Source of the DNA: Ampelocalamus luodianensis | Lineage: Eukaryota > Streptophyta > Magnoliopsida > Poales > Poaceae | Length of the DNA stretch: 64,000 nt | Direction: 5' to 3' | NCBI GenBank assembly: GCA_036346255.1 | Contig: CM070632.1 | Location: 53,208,896 to 53,272,895, forward strand | In this document: piece by piece, positions 23,673 to 34,139 of the stretch | Numbering within the stretch: the stretch's first letter is position 1 | Layout: each line of letters begins with the position of its first letter | Notes under the pieces: generated by a model | Told to the model about the DNA's origin: nothing | What the model saw: only the letters and a program-made list of their open reading frames with translations | Databases searched by the model: none | Made by a program: the position numbers and the translations under genes

Positions 23673-26616
23673 TTACTCTTTGGGGCCACTAGATTGGTCG
23701 CTATGGGATGGAGATCTGACCTTCATCTCCTCTATAACCTTGTTTCCGAAGGGTATTACTCCCTCGAAGATCTTCGCTGCATCCTCCTCCGAGCAGTTGA
23801 AGTCTGCTTCAAGAGCTTGGAGATTGAGGGAGGGGTTGGAGTCCTTAAGCTTTCCCAAAGCAAAGCTAACTCCATCCGCAACAGCGTTTCTCGTGGTCTT
23901 CGCGTGGTTTCTTCGAGAGGTTGCGAGCAGATCTTAGAGAACCTCGAGCTGTCGACCAAGACAGTTCGCATTCTCAGTCGATTCTCTTGAAGATGATAAA
24001 AATATTTCCGACCCCATGTCAGAAAGCATCTTGTTGAAGACGAGGATCTTCTCTTAAAGATTCATCTCGAGTTATTTCTCCTTATTTTGCTCAAATTCAA
24101 GAGCTTTTTATGTTTGTTCTAACCTTTGAGCTTGCTCTGCACGAGTAGGTCAAAGTTAAAGAAACGAACTGAAACATAATAAACTGGTTTGATTTACGAT
24201 CAGTTACCTCGAGTTTTCTTCTCAAAAGCCTCAATAGCTTCCTTATGCTTGAGGGAGGTCTCATTAGATCTGGTCTACCAGTCTTCGATCGACCGGTGTT
24301 TGGCCTTGCACGTCTCCTCAAGTGAGGCTACGATGGCTTCCTTAGCCATAACCTCCTTATTTTTTTTTCAATTATGTCAAATATGATACGGGAGAAGTTG
24401 AGAAACAACGAGGAACAAAATAACAAAAAGGAGAGAAGAAGTCAAGAAGAAGTACTTACTTTTTAATTCGGAGTTTTCTTCTCCAAAGAAATTAGTCGTT
24501 GGGTCAGTTCTCCAACCACAACGATGTTCTCCAACATATGCTATAAAAAATAGTAAACTTCTTTAAGTTTTAAATAAAACTTGATAAAAATGCCATAAGA
24601 GTGGTCGTAAGGTCTTTACCTGGACCACCTTGTCCGCATATTTGGAGTAAAAGGTCCCAGAATATGTCTTCGATTGACAGTCTGAGATCTTCCTCTAAGC
24701 CTCCTCGAGTCCTTTATCATCAAAGACTCGAGGTTGGTTGGGGTGTCATTGGGGTGAGGAGACCTCCTAACTAAAGGAGAACTCACAAAATTGACCACTT
24801 CAACCACTTCAGTCCCAGCAGCGAGCAGAACCTACTAGGACACCTCTTCAGCCGCTGCCTCCAAAGGCGGGGTCAGAGCCGCCAAGGATTCCTGAGTAGG
24901 CATTGGTGCTTCCACCTACTCGGGGGCTGGATCGACCATCCTTTCCTCAGGAGTTTCTTCCTGAGGGGTGCTCCGATCAGAAGCGATCAGAACACCAGAG
25001 GATCTATGAAAACAAAAGAAAGGAAAGTCAGGATTTCATAATACAAGAAAAACTAAAGGTATGAATTTATGTAATTTTTTTTATTTTACCTGGTCTTCTT
25101 TGTCTTGAATTTGAAACGCCCTGGAGCAAAGTCCAGAACGCTTGCCTTCCTCTTCTTCTTTTCAACCGATTTCACCGGTTCCAATCCGGTAGGGCTGGTT
25201 AGACCCCTCACATCCTCCGACTGATGGTCGGAAGTAATCTCCCCGACCACTTGGTCGGAGATGATTTCCTCGACCATCTATTTGGAGGTCGTGGTTTCAT
25301 CAACCTTGGAATAGTTGCTTCAGGAGCAACTGCCTGGTCGATTATGACTGCTCCAGACTGTACCACCACTGCATCTCCGGTCGGTTGATTTTCTCTCTTC
25401 GCCACCTAATTATAAATTAAGGTTTGTTTGGCGATGGAATTCTTCATCTAAAAATATATATTTCTTTTCGGTGCTCTTTTTACCTCCAAGGGGCCACCAT
25501 CCTGAGTGGTCGTTGGGGCGGAAGAGGTCGTTGCAGTGACAGGATTTGAGCTTTCGACAAGCTCGCTGATGTCCGACCCGACCGACTGCACATTAAAGGA
25601 GTATTATGGCATACCAATCGAAAAATACATAAGCGATGAAAAAAGAGGTTCTTATTTTTTTTACCTTGAGTCTTTCTATCATATCTTCTCGAGAGACGGT
25701 GGCTAAGATTCGAGGAACATAAGCCTTATCACCAGGCTCCCCGACGTAGATTATTTTGATCCGGTCCCTGATATCTTCAGGGGAAAGGGCTGTAAAAAAA
25801 GGAGAGACTTTAAGGTTACAAAATAAACAATTGAAATAAACTAAACTGATCAAGATTTTTCAGTACTTATGTTTTGAAGAATCCACGGTTGTATCATCCC
25901 GACCAATGTACTATAGCATGGCACGTTCTCAGGACTTCAGAGGACTTATCCGGTAAGTGGAGAAATCCTTCACCACATGCCAAGAAGTCAGACCCTTGAT
26001 ACTGAGGTGGTGGATGGCCTCGATACATCTCCCCACCTTTCCCTTCTTCTTCACGGAGGATCACCACTTTGGGTTTTCGACCGCCATCTTACTGACAAAG
26101 TAGAGGCTATCTCCCTTGGTGACCATCATGTAGAACCAATTCTTCTTCCATGATAACCACGAAGACTTGGAGTACATACGAAGTCTTCACCCGTCGTGGA
26201 GGCACAAAGCGCACTCCCTAGGTGAAGTCGTCGACTTCCCTGACTTCACCATCTTGTAGATATACCAAAGACCTCCAAATCTGGCGAAATCCCTAGGTAC
26301 GCTTCCCAAAGATAGATGAATGCTGAGGTTGGCGATCGAATTAGGAGCGAGATTCACCAACTCAACTCCGTAATACCCAAGAACCTTGGAGAGGAACGGG
26401 TGCGCTGGTAACTTGAACCCGCACTCGATATATGCAAGGAAGACATGGATGTCTCCCTCGTTGCCGCTTGGAAAATGTTCTCTGGCCGCAGATCTCCAAG
26501 AGATCAAAGTCTGGTTGGAGAGCATCCTGCTCTTCTCCATAGTCTTAAGCTTCTTCTCGCTCAACTCTGAAACCAACCAGTTGGAGATTAAATTTGACAT
26601 TGTTAATTTTTGGTGA
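23673..26616 (-). pseudogene. Gag-like 'putative gypsy-type transposon' ORF remnant
   Basis: Minus-strand fragments, in order: 26600-26187 (FPSGNEGDIHVFLAYIECGF, LPAHPFLSKVLGYYGVELVN, LAPNSIANLSIHL) matches the N-terminal conserved domain of the plant protein class annotated as putative gypsy-type transposon. Next is 26160-25880 (a WFYMMV...WHVVKDFSTYRISPL stretch), then a Lys-rich linker at 25277-25086, and last a C-terminal acidic coil at 23858-23673 (ALEADFNCSEEDAAKIFEG, IPFGNKVIEEM). Stops and frame changes separate the pieces, and the gaps between them look intron-like. I infer a decayed LTR-element gag gene nested in the CACTA. Confidence 0.6.
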
Positions 26617-28080
26617 GAAGATGAAAGGAAGTTGAAGAAAATTATGCGAACATAAAAACCCTAAAGCAATGCACTGAGGGGATTTTATAGGCACACCTCT
26701 TTAACTGCAAAAGAGTTGCCCGAAGCCCAATGGACACAAACCTCTTCAGTTTCCTAGACAGCTCCTCAATTTTAAAGTGAATACAGATCACCTCGCTATC
26801 TACACCATTAAACGAGGGTTTTCCTAATACATATTCTGTCGAAAGAGGTTTCACATTACAAATTCACTTAAAAGTTCAGGGGTTAGCTAACGAGGATTAA
26901 GTTCCTAGATATTGGTTTTACATTTAATTAAAAGCCACATAGCTTATGTGGTCATAAACCTCGTGGCTAATGACCCCTGTGGCCATTAGAATTCCAAAGA
27001 TTGCTTTGTGAGTAACCTGGGCAGAGGGGGCCCTATACCCATTACTCGACCAAACGACTGCTCGAAGAGTCTTTGAACTGGTACTTAGTCCTGTTTTCGA
27101 ATACATTCTCTTTGTGTGAAGAATAGGACGTGTGTCTTATCATACCCAAACCACACGACGTTTACAGCCTTAAGTTACTAACAATAACTGTGTCATAGTT
27201 ATTTCGCCTCCTGCTAACACCAACTGACAATCAGTTAGCATTTCACTAACTGTAACCGTCTCCCCAACCAGACGCGTCACTTCCAAAAGGTGTCTTTGCC
27301 ACCTCTTCGCTAATTATTTAAATGTGGATGATGAATAGCAGAGAGAGGATAGTAAGACACTTGGATTCTATCTGAAGACAAATGAAGCAAACCAAAGCGT
27401 AGCGAGCAATATACTCAGTGTAATTAGGGCTAGTCTGTCGCCTTGCCTAAGGCATCTTTGTAATAACTAGTTCATTGCAATAAAGAGCAATCATATTCCC
27501 TTCTAGGAACTCTTAGCCAATTTTCTTATTTTATTTCGTAAGATCGGCGACTTGATCGTTGACAATGCATGTAAGATTAATGGCTTCCTGATTAATGGTG
27601 TATGTATGGATATAGCAATAACCATTGCATGTCTCCATCATTGCTTATTTTTATATGGCATGTGTATGCCTAGTGAGTATGATACATGTGAAATTATCGG
27701 GTGCTACATCTTGGGATTTTGAGTGCTTATGGACTAGCAACTGTTGAATGTACATGCTTGTCGATAGCATGTAAGAGAAAATAGTATGCTTGCTGATTGT
27801 ATGATTGGTGATGTTTATCTAATATTTCAGGATATGCTTGTTCTAAAACTGATGTAGTGGATCTTGGTTAGAAATATACTACTGCTTTGATTCTAATATC
27901 AGTTTTTTTTGAAAAATTTTTTTTAACCTAATTCACGAGTTGTATAACAATCCAGATAATGTTCTTGTTAGTTTGGCACTACTGTTATAATGTGCTTGAT
28001 TATTGTTGTAGCTAGTGGGATTTGTATGATATTTTAGTGAGTGTTGACAAGATTAACTGTAATAGAATTAATGTAATGAA
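26617..28080. other. Unclassified region, possible LTR
   Basis: No coding content. The stretch at 26900-27550 has LTR-like features: a TATA-like 'attatttaaatg' near 27313, and aataaagagc near 27478. It borders the gag-like relic, but no matching second LTR or target duplication was found. After 27550 the sequence is intron-like. Confidence 0.25.
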
Positions 28081-28084
28081 ATTC

Positions 28085-28770
28085 TATTTCTGATGTGTAG
28101 AAAGCCAAGTATGGAGCTGAGAAGGCCACTATCATTAACGGTTATTGTTGCATGAAGGTAGATCTTAAAAACTGTGATGACATAATAGTGGTCCGATTAG
28201 CAGCCAACGAGACTCATAACGTGTTGTACATTTCAATACTTTGCTACTTTTCTTTGTTCTCAAGCTTATGAACTTGTCTGTCATGAAAGCTAATTTATAT
28301 TGTTTTACAGGATGAGTACAATGAAGTCCTCCAAGTTTGTGTGCCCAAATGATTGGCAACAATGACCGTTTGATGGAAAAGTTATGTATAACACATAATG
28401 TGGTATGCCCCATGGTCGCATGGCTATAGCAGATGGTGTTCTGAAGAAGGACAAAATTGTGGTTGCTGCAAAGGCAAGTAACATAAGGCCATCCAACTCC
28501 ACGGCTTACCAAAATCTACGGAGAAGATTTTAGGAGGCGAATGATAGTAACTATATCTTAAGAAATGGCAATGCAGTTTTGACTCGGCGTTTAGATCATC
28601 TTATCGAGGCAACTATTGTGCTTCTTTATATATTTCATTTTGGACATGGAAGGTCCAAAGATGATCATCAATTTGGAACTTTATTTGTAGATGCTTTATG
28701 ACAAGCTTGAAATGGAGATACCAGATGAAGTTCCTAAGCATCAAGTATATGAGATGATAAGCACATTATA
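28085..28770 (+). pseudogene. CACTA transposase-associated protein, C-terminal remnant
   Basis: Near 28397 one frame reads CGMPHGRMAIADGVLKKDKI, then VVAAKASNIRPSNSTAYQN, followed after a stop by a coiled stretch (NAVLTRRLDHLIEATIVLLY). After an intron-like gap (28645-28690) comes LYDKLEMEIPDEV. This order (HGR..ADG, 'RPSxSTxYQ', coiled coil, 'LYxKLGxEIPxEV') is that of the C-terminus of En/Spm accessory transposases, recalled from family knowledge. Stops make it non-functional. Its orientation suggests the CACTA reads left to right. Confidence 0.6.
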
Positions 28771-29780
28771 TGCCATGTTTTGGACTTGATAGCTAGTAAA
28801 TTGTTACATAAATATGTTCTCTTGCCAGTCTGAGGTGTGCCTATGTTTTTGTGTTTGCGTATGCATGTTCACATGTTCTTGTGTTTGTGTTCCTGAGGTG
28901 TGTTTGTGTGTTGTCAAAAGAAATCTTAAATCAATCCTTCTAGAGGTGGGAGGATATGCTTGGCTGGACTAGTGCTGAGTAATTCGTGGAGATAATAATA
29001 ATTCAATGTCATCTATAGGTTGGCGTTAAGAATTTCTCTCCAAATTTTATTAATGCAACGTACGTACTTAAGTTATGCTACTATATGCTCCTTTGCAAGC
29101 AAGCATCCAGTATATCATAAAACCCAAATGGGATCTATGTTGCTGGTAGTGTATAGTATGCTTTTGAGCTGCAAATTGCACAAGTTGTTGTGGAGGAAAA
29201 TATGCTAATCTGTGATGCAATATTTTTGTATTCTTTTGATAAATGTAGGGGTGTTGCTGTAGGTGGATCCTCTCAGCTTCAGGCAACATAGACAACATTG
29301 GCAACTCTGGAGATGTGGCCTAGCCTTGGTGCACATCTCAACATTTACATGCTGAGTGGAAATATTTTGGTCATTGCAAATATTTTGTTCATGTCATGAG
29401 CTACTACATGAAGAGCTGTGGCTGCTAGGGTCAAATTAACTTGTTGAATGAACCTACTGGTATTTTGTACCATGAACTAGCTTCTTTTTTGCATGAACTA
29501 GCCTTTTAATTTCTCACGTGTGTTGGACGCCTGGATGTACACAGCCAAGTCATGGCAGACTTTGGAAAGACTCGTTGAATGTAGGCTTGGTCATTTGGTA
29601 TGGAAAGTTTGGGAATATGCATAGAATTAGACAAGAAATTGTGTCTGTTCAATCTGGTTCTATGTGTTATATCATATGTTTTTTTTGTGAATTTGTGTAT
29701 GTGGATGTCTATAAATAGATAAAAGTGATATAATATGCATGCACATATAATGGTAGATGACATTTTAAGCTTTCCTCACA
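28771..29780. other. CACTA 3' region, no gene seen
   Basis: AT-rich sequence between the transposase relic and the right subterminal repeats. Short frames at 29020-29304 have no recognisable content. Confidence 0.35.
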
Positions 29781-30193
29781 GTTAATCATGACATGACTAG
29801 CGGAATAACCAGGTCATAGGTCCAAGACATTTCCGACTATCTTGGCAATATCCCTAACACACAGTAACTGTTAGGATTTTCCACATTATACCTGACGGGT
29901 CAATCCACATCAGGACAAGCTTTGCTTTCCGTGACGGTTGCCGAGCCTACAGGAACCTTTTCTCGGCGGCACATTCTTGACGGTTTCCCATTGGGGAAAT
30001 TTGGTCAGGCCCGACATTGGGTCTGGCATTCCATGAAGCTTCCTTGATGGCCGTCGTCATGGAACACCGTCAACAATATATTCCTGACAGATAGCTGCCA
30101 CGCATCGATCACTTTCCTGACATCTCATCCCCAATGGTTTTGACACCTTTCCTGGCGGTTTTGCTCTTCGGGAAAAACTGCTTCCTGGTAGTG

Positions 30194-30544
30194 AACTTGA
30201 TGTTTGACAAGCCAAACCACACATGAATTAGGACAAGATCGACAAAAGGCGGACTCATCTAAATTAGAGAAGAGTTAGCTCACAAACACATTTCTCTTGC
30301 TGATATCAGAACCAAAGAAATGAATTAGGCATGCTACTATACTTGAAAAAGAGAAGATCAGTTGGCCACTCCCTCCCTCTTAGCAATCATCTTATTCTCT
30401 ACATAATATAATTTCCTAGAGAAACTCAAGACAGATAGGAACACCATCTAAAGAAGAGGAGATAGAGATGCATAATTGTAGATGGACAGATCAAATGAAG
30501 TTGGAAGAGGAAGAAGACAATGATGGACGGATCAATCATTTAGA
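30194..30544. other. Intergenic, no gene seen
   Basis: A-rich sequence between the CACTA right end and the cysteine-rich frame. Nothing recognisable. Confidence 0.35.
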
Positions 30545-30945
30545 CTAGTTGCAGGTTGATGAGGTTGGGACACGTGACTTGGAGCAGTTGTTGTGGGCGA
30601 AGAGGTTGTACTTCTTGGCGCACAACACCCTCTTCATGTGACAATCCTTGGTCATGAAGCAACCCTTGTTCTTCTTGCTGCCACCAATGTCGACCGCCTC
30701 CTTCTTCCCGCCCTCCGTCTTCTCTCCAGCTCCTCCTCCTCCTCCTCCCAGAGATGGCGACAATCCCAGTGACGACAACGACGGACGTCGCCCTTGTTTC
30801 GGGCGATCACGACGACATCCACCTTCTCCTCCTCCTCCTCCCTATAGGGAGAGGCAACAATAACTAGGGCGATGTCGTAGGGCTACTCCTGTAGGAAGGA
30901 GGCAACATTGGCGACGATGAGGAGGAGTGACACCATGGTGCCCAT
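30545..30945 (-). pseudogene. Broken small secreted cysteine-rich peptide gene (tentative)
   Basis: On the minus strand an ATG at 30945 opens MGTMVSLLLIVANVASFL, a signal-peptide-like start, which stops at 30883. Further down, in a different frame, a polar linker leads to GCFMTKDCHMKRVLCAKKYN and then LFAHNNCSKSRVPTSSTCN and a stop (30547-30545). Five cysteines lie in about 40 residues. A TATA-like 'tatatac' lies about 110 bp upstream (near 31054-31060). The stop and frame change mean that, as read, the peptide cannot be made unless an unseen intron removes 30780-30890. I do not recognise the family. It could also be chance in low-complexity GGA/TCC repeat DNA. Confidence 0.3.
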
Positions 30946-31020
30946 TGTTACAACAACGGTACTGTGGCTTATCTTAATTTGCTGCGTGAGATCGAACGAT
31001 AAGCTAGCAAGGGTTGCTTG

Positions 31021-31047
31021 CTTGTGTGTGTGTGTGTGTGTGTGTGT
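31021..31047 (+). repeat. (TG)n microsatellite
   Basis: About 13 TG units in the putative leader of the small minus-strand gene. A second, shorter run (tgtgtgtgtgtgt) lies near 31243-31257. Confidence 0.85.
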
Positions 31048-31398
31048 AAAAGAAGTATATACACAAATTTTGTTATAAAATAGATTTTAATATAAAAAAA
31101 TGATGGAACTCACTTTGGATTATCTTATAGTCACTATTGGAGTATGTTCAAATAGATAAAGATGTATCATAATACGATGTAAGTGATATATGAGAGGTAA
31201 GAGTACTACTCCTAGGAGTACCATACCATTTTCCTATATTATATGTGTGTGTGTGTGTATTAATATTATGGTATGGAGCCTTCCTAGCCTACTTGAATGA
31301 ACTTTAGCGTGATGCAACTACTTGATTCCTCCACATTCCATGCACAGTGACTCTTCACCATGCCGCCCGCCCATGCTTTGGTTTGGTTTGGTGGGAAA

Positions 31399-31630
31399 TG
31401 TTGGGAAACATGGGCCTGGGCTGGGAGCCTTGGCCCATGGTGCGGTGGGCTTCTCATCCTCTTAGTCTATATATAGGGGCACCAATCATTGTATCATCAG
31501 AGACTGATCGAGAGAAGAAATAAAGATAAAGGAGGAGTTCCCCCATCTCTGTGTCATTTTATTTTTCTGTACTTGCTATTCTCTTTGAGGTGTTGATCGG
31601 ACTAGCCTAGCTAGCGATGGTTCCTCAACA
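31399..31630 (+). repeat. 5' LTR of the copia element (232 bp)
   Basis: Starts TGTTGGG and ends CAACA. Contains the TATA-like ctatatatagg at 31467-31477. Compared with the 3' LTR it has extra bases near 31430 (catggtgcgg) and 31525 (aataaagataaaggagg). Confidence 0.92.
31467..31477 (+). promoter_or_regulatory. TATA-like box in the copia 5' LTR
   Basis: ctatatatagg about 160 bp before the LTR end. The 3' LTR has the altered form ctatatacagg. Confidence 0.6.
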
Positions 31631-32825
31631 CGTTATCAGCACGATCTGCTCCGATCTACCTCTAGGCCTCCTTTACTAGGATCGAAAGGTAATCGTCGTA
31701 TCACGACACTCGTAGATTGAATCACATCTTTTAGTTCGTTATCTAGATTTTTTTCTACGGTACAAATCGCTCTAATCTACCGCTAGCCAGCTAGGAGTTG
31801 CCAGCCAACCCGACCGATAGATTGCATGAAAGGGAGGATGTCGATTGTACTATAGATTGGAGAAAAAATTTTGGCCAACGCAACTCCCGTACGGGCGCGC
31901 CGCTGACCTCGGCCCATGCACAGGCGCACCGCCACCACAGCACTGGCCCAAAGTTGCGCGCCGCCACAGCGTGCGCTGCCTCGGTCGTCAGCCTAAAATC
32001 ACCTTTACGCTGTACGCTGTCGTGAGATGGCTGTCGCGCCCATAGTGCCGAGCCGCCCGAAGGGGCACGCGTCGTGCCTCACACTAGCCACCCCGTGCCA
32101 CACCCGCTGGTCGCACCACCACACTATCACGCCATGCTCCACGCGCCCGCACCAGTGCTAACCGCCATCGCCACAAGAGCACAGGGGAATCCTAGCACCC
32201 CATGTGTAGGCAACGGCTAGGCCGTGGTGGGCCAAGAAGAAAAACGAGCTAGCCTAGAATCGGAAAAGGCAAAAACCGAGAGAAAAATAAGGAAAAATGA
32301 AATTGAAAATTCCAAAAATTTCACAAATAAATCCTCATAATTTTGAAAAATTGAGGAATTTTTGCAGATAATTAACTTTTGCAGAAAAACCCCTGGAGTT
32401 GGGAAAATTATGGTGGATTCTGGATTTTATACATTTTTGTAGAATAACCTCTCAGAAATTGGAAAATTATGCGAAATTTTTCTTAGAACTGAAAATTAGT
32501 GGATAAGCCCTTAAAAATTGTTGAATTCACTGAAAATTCATATTCCAACATAAAAGGGCCTCGAGAATTCCAATCTTGAATCGTTTTTAGCATTTGAAGC
32601 ATGTTTTAATACTATTGTTATTATTTTTATGCTTTTATGTACTTATTTACTGTTTTGATTAATCGTAATTGCATAAATTGCCTTTGATCACTGAAATTAG
32701 CAGTAAACTTATAAAAAATGCATCGAAAATTCTAGAGCATTACGAGACTACTTTGTACCATTATCCAATTTATTTCATGCATTTTACCTGTAGTAAATTT
32801 ATGTATTTCTTGCATGCACATGTAG
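31631..32825 (+). other. Untranslated leader of the copia element
   Basis: Begins with the primer-binding-type sequence, followed by a GC-rich, CpG-containing stretch (31800-32270) and an A-rich stretch up to the gag ATG. Frames in the GC-rich part look like chance. Confidence 0.6.
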
Positions 32826-33780
32826 ATGACAGACATCACGAACCGGGAGTTCGAGAAGCTGGCCCAGCACAACCAAAACTACTTGATTTGGGCTTCTAAC
32901 GTTGAGATGGTACTTGGATCCAAGAAGCTCCACGTTGCCATTGGGGTTGGTGCATCGAAGGATGCCAACCCCACCCTTGAAGAAAATGATCATACACTTC
33001 ACTTTCTGAAGCACCACCTCTGCCTCACACTCAAGAGTGAGTACATGGCAGAGAAGAGCGTGCTAGCCTTGTGGACTGCACTGAAGAAGCACTTCGAGAA
33101 GCTAAAGTGCACCATTCTTCCTCATGCAAAGCAGGAATGGAACCGACTCAGATTTGTTGAGTTCAAGATGGTTGGGGAGTACAAATATGCTCTGCACAGA
33201 ATTTGCAGCAATCTTCAACTGTATGGCAGGCAAATCACTAATGAGCAGAAGATTGAGAAGACCCTCTCCACCTTCCACCCCAGCGCAGTGCACTCTGCGC
33301 ACAACTATCGTCAATATGGCTACAAAGAGTATGCTGAATTAATTGATGTTATGCAGATTAAAAAGGCTTAGGATGATGCTCTCCACAAGAATTTCATTGC
33401 CTAGCCACCTGGGAGCTCCGCTGGCTGTGAGACCAATGCTGGGGGCTTCAAGGTGCGGAAGCCTATAATGAAGAAAAGGGAAAGGAAGCGCAAGGCCGCA
33501 GCCCAGAAATGCAAGCCAAATGCTCCACAGAAAAAGAAGGCCAATAAGCCAAAGAGGAACGATAAGCCCTATAGTTAACAAGTCTAAACCTGCTACAAGT
33601 GTGGCAAGTGGAGGTATTGGTCGAGGATCTGTGCAGAATCGCAACACGTCATCGACTCTTTTAAGGCCAAACAGAAGAAGGGCGGCAAAGGGCAGTATGA
33701 AACCCACTTTACCTTCGCTGAGGAGGATGACTTACAGCAGTTGCCTGCACCGATGGAGGTGGACTCCACTCTTGTAGCCG
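32826..33780 (+). pseudogene. Copia gag remnant
   Basis: The frame opens at ATG 32826 (MTDITNREFEKLAQHNQNYL, IWASNVEMVLGSK) and runs 181 codons to a stop at 33369-33371. The same frame continues past the stops with KNFIA, a Lys-rich part, and a zinc-knuckle relic, CYKCGKWRYWSRIC. The knuckle keeps its three cysteines but the expected GH is RY, so the metal site is lost. The core matches the UBN2/retrotran-gag type of plant copia elements. Capsid-like function is not expected. Confidence 0.85.
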
Positions 33781-34139
33781 AACCCCCCCCCTTGATATTG
33801 CAGCCGCCGCCATGATTTCCCAAGAAGAGCATCTCACCCCTGAGAAGATAGCAGTTGAAGTCTCTCACTTTCTAGTGGACTCAATCTAGTGCACATAATG
33901 CACTTAGACTTTAAATGTCATTTATTTTGTGAGTGGAATAAGTTACACTTTCGCATGGATGATGGTTGTATGCTCGTGTAGAGCCTTAAACAATTTATTT
34001 CTCGTGATGGTTGGATGGTATTATTTTAATTCATTCATTTATTCAGATAATAATAGCATGATATGTTCTGATATTTGTAGTATTTTATTCATGTGTTGAT
34101 TGCTTTCTACTACATATTAATAAATTACTTTATATTAGA

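Larger units (their letters stand above)
16732..30193. mobile_element. Decayed CACTA (En/Spm-type) element, about 13.5 kb
   Basis: The left end reads CACTACGAGGAATCAGTTTT and the reverse complement of the right end reads CACTACCAGGAAGCAGTTTT, 18 of 20 matching. Both ends are followed by subterminal repeats of the motif CTGACGG or its complement (16770-16920 and 29885-30180). The flanking triplets are CAC and AAC, an imperfect 3-bp target duplication. A degenerate accessory-transposase C-terminus lies at 28380-28740. Much of the rest is later insertions: LTR blocks at 17.1-21.5 kb, a gypsy integrase relic, and a gag-like relic. No intact coding frame remains. Confidence 0.8.

Noticed and set aside
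31798..32045. ORFs after the copia 5' LTR
   Set aside because: They lie in the untranslated leader between the priming site and gag, with no similarity to gag.
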